This document shows positions 60,117-64,000 of a stretch of 64,000 bases of DNA, one piece after another (within the stretch, counting starts at the first letter, position 1; every line of letters starts with the position of its first letter). Source of the stretch: Ruminococcus flavefaciens (GTDB lineage: Bacteria; Bacillota; Clostridia; Oscillospirales; Ruminococcaceae); NCBI GenBank assembly GCA_023662725.1, contig JAMPIL010000001.1, positions 580,258 through 644,257 on the forward strand. The letters are read 5' to 3'. The notes below the pieces were generated by a model. It worked only from the letters and a program-made list of their open reading frames with translations, had not been told where the DNA came from and ran no database searches. A program made the position numbers and the translations under genes.

Positions 60117-61603
60117 ATAGATTCCTCGGTTTTTGTTTCAGTATTGCCGTAGCCATATTTGTACTGATACTTCCCATATTTGCTGTAATAACCGCTTCTG
60201 TACTTGGTCTGGATATCGTTCAGCACAAATCCAAGATGCTTCATATCGGCAAGCTGAATTCGGTTCATTGCAGTTTCCACATCATCGAATGTTGTAGAGC
60301 CGTACTTGACAACCATCATGATTCCGGCTACAAATCGGCTTACATTCAAAGCATCAGAAACCACATTGATTGGCGGTGCATCAATGATGATATAATCATA
60401 ACGCTCCGAAAGCTGTTTCAGCATTTCCTCCATTCTTGCAGAGCCGAGTAGTTCGGAAGGGTTAGGCGGTATCTCACCGGACGGCAGAAGATCAAGATTC
60501 TCAATATCCGTGCCGTGAATGGATTTGTCAATTTCCGACATTTTGCTGAGCAGCGAAGAAAGACCAATTTTGTTTTTTACTCCGAAATTGGCAGCCTGCA
60601 CAGGCTTGCGAAGGTCACCGTCACACAGCAGAACTTTGTTATTGCTTTGTGCAAGCGTGATCGCAATATTCACAGCAGTAGTTGATTTTCCCTCATTAGG
60701 ATTTGCGCTCGAAATAACAAACGTCTTATTTTCCGATGTCGAAAGTGCAAACAAAAGATTGGTACGCATGGATTTATAGCTTTCAACCACGTTGAATGAA
60801 ACGTTTTTATCCAGCATAGCAGGCTTTTTGTGAGAATTTTCGGCTTTTTGCCTGTTGGATTTTTTCTTATCATTGCAAGAGCGTATTTCTTCTATTTCGC
60901 CAAGAATCGGCCTTTCGTATTTATTGGAAAGAGTTTCGGCGGATTTCACTGTATTATCGAAAAAGTCAATCAAAAGTATAATAAGTACACTCAGCATAAG
61001 CCCTGCAAGTCCACCTATTATGGTATTCTTTTTCATATTAGGAGCGACCGGCGTATTGTACACCTTTGCGGTATCAATTGACTTTATCTCACCTACGCCA
61101 ATTGCTTTTGTTGTAAACTGATTTGCTTGTCTGCAAAGCTCATTACAGATAGCCGCAGACAATTTTGCATTCTTTGTGGTGGCAACAATATTGATTGCAC
61201 TTGTATCTGTCACAGTGCTTATCGTAATTGCAGAGGCAATGGAAGACGGTTTGATCTTTCCGTCTGATACTGAAAAATTCTCCACAATGATTTTCTCGTC
61301 AAATTGCTTTGTCAAGGAATTTCCCACCGACTCCATAACCGCATCATCTTTCAGAACTTCGATATATGTGTTGATCAGCTGCTTTGATTTGCTGATGTCG
61401 TTATAATTATCGCTGCTCTCGTTTGAAATGCCTGTGTAGCTTTGCACATACATTGAAATATGCGATGAATACTGCAATGGCATAAAAAATTTTGTATAAC
61501 CAAATGCCGCACCTGCACCGATGATAAGAGCAATCAAAAGAATAACTGACTTGCTCCACAGCAGCTTAAAAATATCTGCAATTGAGATTGAATTGTTGTT
61601 CAT
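60113..61603 (-). CDS. Wzz-BY-kinase fusion (CpsCD-like)
   Basis: The 496-residue protein joins a chain-length determinant domain (membrane helices about 18-38 and 183-205) to a cytoplasmic tyrosine kinase. Walker A is ANPNEGKSTTA, A' is LLCDGDLRKP, Walker B is YIIIDAPP, and the tail is Tyr-rich (YRSGYYSKYGKYQYKYGYG). It controls polymer length and export. In many Firmicutes these are two proteins; here they are one. It is the first gene of the capsule operon. AAGGAG precedes the ATG, and the left arm of the inverted repeat begins 50 bases upstream. Confidence 0.94.
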   Translation of the reverse strand: MNNNSISIADIFKLLWSKSVILLIALIIGAGAAFGYTKFFMPLQYSSHISMYVQSYTGISNESSDNYNDISKSKQLINTYIEVLKDDAVMESVGNSLTKQFDEKIIVENFSVSDGKIKPSSIASAITISTVTDTSAINIVATTKNAKLSAAICNELCRQANQFTTKAIGVGEIKSIDTAKVYNTPVAPNMKKNTIIGGLAGLMLSVLIILLIDFFDNTVKSAETLSNKYERPILGEIEEIRSCNDKKKSNRQKAENSHKKPAMLDKNVSFNVVESYKSMRTNLLFALSTSENKTFVISSANPNEGKSTTAVNIAITLAQSNNKVLLCDGDLRKPVQAANFGVKNKIGLSSLLSKMSEIDKSIHGTDIENLDLLPSGEIPPNPSELLGSARMEEMLKQLSERYDYIIIDAPPINVVSDALNVSRFVAGIMMVVKYGSTTFDDVETAMNRIQLADMKHLGFVLNDIQTKYRSGYYSKYGKYQYKYGYGNTETKTEESI

Positions 61604-61652
61604 CGGTATATTTACTCCTTGTTTTCAAAAAATATAGTATCGGATTTTATAT

Positions 61653-61678
61653 GGTTTTTCACAAAAGGTTCACTTTTA
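61653..61678 (+). repeat. Left 26-bp inverted repeat of the switch
   Basis: The arm starts GGTTTTTCAC and ends TTCACTTTTA, and is the exact reverse complement of 62990-63015. Similarity stops sharply at both edges. Confidence 0.95.
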
Positions 61679-61720
61679 GGAAATCCACCCAATATTCAAT
61701 TTTCAAGATACTATAAAAAA

Positions 61721-62797
61721 TCAGAAATTTGCCTGAATTCGTTTCATAAACTCCTGTTTCTGAGAAAAGTCCGAATGCACGTACTTTTCAAGGGTAATTC
61801 TGACGTTGGAATGCCCTAAAATCTCGCTCAAAGTCTTGACATCAAAGCCAAGTTTCACGCATTTTGTAGCGAACATATGCCGCAGGGCGTGGAAATGAAT
61901 TGACGGTAGTTTTACGTTTTTCAAAATCTTTGCAAAACGGTACTGCATCGTTCTTGGCTCAACAGGTTTTGCAGTTCCGGAGCATATATATTCATCCTCT
62001 TTTCCTTGAAACGCTTTCAAAAATTCGATAATGCAATCGGGAATCGGGATTTTTCGCTTGGAAGTCTCGCTTTTCGGCTCAGTGATGACAAGTTTTGTTC
62101 ACTTTTTTCCGGAAATCTGAATCCTCTGCATCGTTTTTCTGACGGTCAGAATCCTTTTTTCTAAATCAATGTCCTTCCACTGCAAAGCGCACAACTCGCC
62201 GATACGAATCCCTGTCACCATCGCAAACGCAACACCTAAAGTTGCGTTATTTTTATGCATAGAAAGATATTCCTGCAATTTATCCTGCTGTTCATCGGTA
62301 AGCAGCAAGATTTCAGGAGCTTTTTTCTTTGGCATCAGAATGCCTGTCATTGGATTTTTAGCGGAATATGCATTGGCTGCGTATTTGAATATCGTCTTTA
62401 TCAGAACTAAAATATCTGTGATATATCGGGCGGAAAGCCCCTCGTTCTGCTTCTTTGCAATGAAATCATAGATCATTTTCGGCTTGATCGACATAATGTA
62501 AAGATCGCCCATCGCATCAAGCAGATGTTTTTTCCATTTCATCAGATAATTCGCTGCCGTGGACTCCTTAACACGATGCTGAATGCTCTGGAACCATTCG
62601 GCGAACAACTCACGGAATGTCAGACTGCAATTGCAGTCACTGTGAATATCTCGCAATACCGCCATTTTTTCTATGACTTCTTCTTTTGTTTTGCCGAAAT
62701 AAGCGTGATATTTCCTTCCACCTGACTCATTTTTGCCCTCGTAAATCCTGCCTTCCCAGCGACCGTCACGACGCAAATAAATGTTGAAACCTTTCAT
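61721..62797 (-). pseudogene. Tyrosine recombinase/integrase interrupted by in-frame TGA
   Basis: ATG 62797 follows GGAGGG. The frame reads an N-terminal SAM-like core-binding domain (SLTFRELFAEWFQ, then KWKKHLLDAMGD) and the catalytic domain with the first Arg in VTGIRIGELCALQWKDID. A TGA at 62101-62099 follows ISGKK, and the same frame continues TKLVITEPKSETSKRKIPIP through HALRHMFATKC, LGHSN and the nucleophile Tyr in ITLEKYVHS to 61721. Intact length would be about 358 residues. One base change explains the lesion; all catalytic residues are otherwise present. Confidence 0.88.
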
Positions 62798-62868
62798 TTT
62801 CGTACCCTCCATTTATTTATTTTCAACAAATCAATAGGTTGAATTTCACTTGATTCTGATATTTTCTA

Positions 62869-62897
62869 AAAATATTCGATTCATATTGACTTTTCAA
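62869..62897 (-). promoter_or_regulatory. Promoter of the recombinase gene
   Basis: The minus strand reads TTGAAA (62897-62892), 17 bases, TATTTT (62874-62869), about 70 bases before the start codon. It overlaps the rightward promoter back to back. Confidence 0.6.
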
Positions 62898-62914
62898 TTC
62901 TCAAGTGCTATAAT
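62886..62914 (+). promoter_or_regulatory. Rightward promoter inside the invertible segment
   Basis: TTGACT (62886-62891), 17 bases, TATAAT (62909-62914) is close to consensus. It points toward the right inverted repeat 75 bases away. Confidence 0.8.
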
Positions 62915-62989
62915 ATATAGCGTAGTAAATTTGTTTGTTCACAAGTTGATTTGAGCGAACGATTCTACATAAATTATTATAGCATACCG

Positions 62990-63015
62990 TAAAAGTGAAC
63001 CTTTTGTGAAAAACC
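62990..63015 (-). repeat. Right 26-bp inverted repeat of the switch
   Basis: Exact reverse complement of 61653-61678, ending ...GTGAAAAACC at 63015. Confidence 0.95.
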
Positions 63016-63017
63016 GC

Positions 63018-63053
63018 ACCGAATCAGGCTCATTCAGGCACGATTCGGTTTTA
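63018..63053 (+). terminator. Terminator-like hairpin just outside the right repeat
   Basis: ACCGAATC (63018-63025) pairs with GATTCGGT (63042-63049), followed by TTTAGTT. It would stop transcripts from the rightward promoter in the orientation shown. The 16-base loop is rather long. Confidence 0.6.
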
Positions 63054-63065
63054 GTTAAGTCCATG

Positions 63066-63084
63066 TTACTCATATTATGAGTAA
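63066..63084. promoter_or_regulatory. Operator palindrome of the XRE gene
   Basis: TTACTCATA-T-TATGAGTAA is a perfect 19-base palindrome about 40 bases upstream of the start codon, probably for autoregulation. Confidence 0.65.
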
Positions 63085-63123
63085 AAGTCAATATAAGTAT
63101 CTACCAGAAATACGGAGGCGATC

Positions 63124-63351
63124 TTGTTGAAACTGCGATTAAGATTAAGAGATCTGAGAGAAGATAATGACATGAGTCAGGCAGAAATGGCGAAACTACT
63201 GGGATGTTCGCAGCAGACCTACTCACGATACGAATCTCATACCACTGAAATTCCGCTGGAACAATTGATTTTTCTTGCGGATTATTATGATACCAGTGTG
63301 GATTATCTGCTGGGGATTACAAATCATGATGAAGCCTATCCGAGAAAATAA
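63124..63351 (+). CDS. Short XRE-family regulator beside the switch
   Basis: GGAGG at 63114-63118 serves a TTG start at 63124 (or the next TTG at 63127). The 75-residue protein is one helix-turn-helix domain (RLRDLREDNDMSQAEMAKLL, QQTYSRYESHTTEIP) and resembles the N-terminal part of the 9084 regulator. It may control itself through the upstream palindrome and perhaps the recombinase or capsule genes. Confidence 0.85.
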   Translation: MLKLRLRLRDLREDNDMSQAEMAKLLGCSQQTYSRYESHTTEIPLEQLIFLADYYDTSVDYLLGITNHDEAYPRK

Positions 63352-63399
63352 CGGAAATGACCGTCAAGATGATTTGCTTTGAAATTCAAGGCAAAATCA

Positions 63400-63424
63400 A
63401 AACCACCCGTAAAACGGGTGGTTT
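63400..63424. terminator. Hairpin after the XRE gene
   Basis: AAACCACCCGT (63400-63410) pairs perfectly with ACGGGTGGTTT (63414-63424); the T-tract is short. Confidence 0.65.
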
Positions 63425-63429
63425 GAGTA

Positions 63430-63654
63430 AATGAGATTGAATCTGCGGTCAGCAATTTCCACGTGAATATCCAGCAGGCTCAGCTTATCATCAAAAGATT
63501 CCGGAATCAATTCAGGATTCAGTATATCGACCTTATAATTTTCTGTCAGCGGCAAATCCAGCATATCACGCAGTTATGCCCGTAAAATATGCTTGCTGCT
63601 TACCAACATCGCCTTGAACATCACATCATGGGATGCAGCAATAATTTCTGCCAT
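63430..63654 (-). pseudogene. PD-(D/E)XK nuclease/transposase (Rpn-like) fragment
   Basis: ATG 63654 behind AAAGGA reads MAEIIAASHDVMFKAMLVSS, TAA interrupts at 63576-63574, and homology continues LRDMLDLPLTEN, IPESFDDKLSLLDIHVEIADRRFN. This is the N-terminal quarter of the PD-(D/E)XK transposase-like (Rpn) family. The C-terminal part is missing. The sequence from 63655 to 63797 holds no recognisable gene. Confidence 0.7.
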
Positions 63655-63797
63655 CGTAATCACTATCCTTTTTCAATTCTATTATAGCACTTTTCGGGTA
63701 AAATGCAAGAGGTTTATGCAAATGTTTCACTATAATTCAATTCTTCTCGTCAAGCCGATTTTTGCCAATATTATAATATATCATCCGAATTTCCAAC

Positions 63798-64000
63798 TCA
63801 GATTTTTATTTTCTCTGCACTATGCTCTTCCCACTTAATCATTTCCTCGTTACCATCTGCAATTTGCTGTAGCAGTTCCTGATAACCGCCAACACTTCCG
63901 CAATCCTCCAGCGGTGTCTTTCCTGTAACTTTTAAACAAGTAGGCATGATATTTTCATGCTCTTTGGTGACTTCAGGCAGTTCCATCTTATACTGCCAGT
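63798..64000 (-). CDS. pRiA4b ORF-3-like protein, C-terminal part (5' end outside window)
   Basis: The frame is open to the window edge. It reads WQYKMELPEVTKEHE, then CLKVTGKTPLEDCGSVGGYQELLQ, close to the PPEDCGGxxGY motif of the plasmid pRiA4b ORF-3 (IS1096 passenger TnpR-like) family, and ends at 63798. Members accompany mobile elements; function is unknown. The ATG at 63986 is probably internal. Confidence 0.65.
   Translation of the reverse strand, partial: WQYKMELPEVTKEHENIMPTCLKVTGKTPLEDCGSVGGYQELLQQIADGNEEMIKWEEHSAEKIKI

Larger units (their letters stand above)
61653..63015. mobile_element. Putative invertible promoter segment (inverton) with its own recombinase
   Basis: A 1363-bp segment is bounded by perfect 26-bp inverted repeats. 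It carries a tyrosine recombinase gene (here with a TGA) and two divergent, overlapping promoters near its right end. The rightward promoter now points out of the segment into a hairpin at 63018. If the segment flips, that promoter would lie about 150 bases upstream of the first capsule gene and point at it. A transposon with terminal repeats is the alternative; no target duplication was identified. Confidence 0.72.

Noticed and set aside
61653-63015. Reading the 26-bp repeats as ends of an ordinary transposon
   Set aside because: Not excluded, but the outward promoter, the facing terminator and the adjacent promoter-poor capsule operon fit an inverton better, and no target duplication flanks the repeats.
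1-64000. CRISPR arrays, tRNA and rRNA genes
   Set aside because: No regularly spaced direct repeats, cloverleaf or rRNA-like sequences were noticed on either strand; a covariance-model scan would be needed for certainty.

Overview
The window looks like chromosomal DNA of an AT-rich, anaerobic, fibre-degrading Ruminococcus-like Firmicute (Oscillospiraceae/Ruminococcaceae). The signs are a secreted family 9 glycoside hydrolase with a dockerin and an almost pure threonine linker, a second dockerin protein, lipoproteins with Thr-rich stalks, and a fermentation operon (adhE, a 2Fe-2S thioredoxin-like protein, a sensory HydS-type hydrogenase, a PP2C phosphatase and a group-B [FeFe] hydrogenase) of the kind known from Ruminococcus albus. 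Species is not assigned. No rRNA, tRNA or CRISPR array was seen.

Layout. 1-4.2 kb: GH9 cellulase (3' end beyond the window) and a GH25 lysozyme-like lipoprotein. 4.4-8.2 kb: two paralogous zinc-ribbon/TIR proteins separated by a small inverted-repeat element. 8.3-15.7 kb: regulators and housekeeping genes (XRE regulator with operators, PBP-like lipoprotein, CCA-adding enzyme, fluoride channel, AraC regulator, an XRE gene with an amber stop). 15.9-19.6 kb: GNAT, WYL regulator, then GyrI-like and Cys-rich DUF3795 proteins. 20.1-26.7 kb: TSCPD protein, then a leftward five-gene surface operon (repeat/transglutaminase protein, lipoprotein, MBOAT, AlgJ/DHHW-like protein, dockerin protein). 27-30.8 kb: two c-di-GMP enzymes. 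31-34 kb: acyltransferase, ApbE, NusG-II and Gx-transporter genes resembling part of a flavin-based electron-transfer locus. 34.3-42.4 kb: hydrogenase/AdhE operon. 42.6-47.9 kb: TetR-controlled stand-alone condensation protein, carrier protein, AMP ligase, SCP2 protein and hydrolase. 48-49.6 kb: decayed DNA (IS3 remnant, broken pyruvyltransferase, short VanZ gene). 49.6-61.6 kb: leftward capsule/exopolysaccharide operon. 61.6-63.1 kb: a putative invertible promoter switch carrying a tyrosine recombinase gene. 63.1-64 kb: XRE regulator and gene fragments.

Two observations stand out. First, a perfect 26-bp inverted repeat (61653-61678 and 62990-63015) encloses a tyrosine recombinase gene and a consensus sigma-A promoter. 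In the orientation shown the promoter points right, into a terminator-like hairpin just outside the repeat; after inversion it would point left into the capsule operon, which otherwise has no convincing promoter. This is the architecture of a self-encoded phase-variation switch, although the recombinase here carries an in-frame TGA. Second, a 270-410 bp element occurs three times (11183-11538, 19640-20049, 34030-34302). Its closing helix and internal stems are kept by pairing while their sequences change, which suggests an uncatalogued structured RNA or structured repeat family. The TetR-controlled condensation/carrier/ligase cluster is a third candidate for new chemistry.
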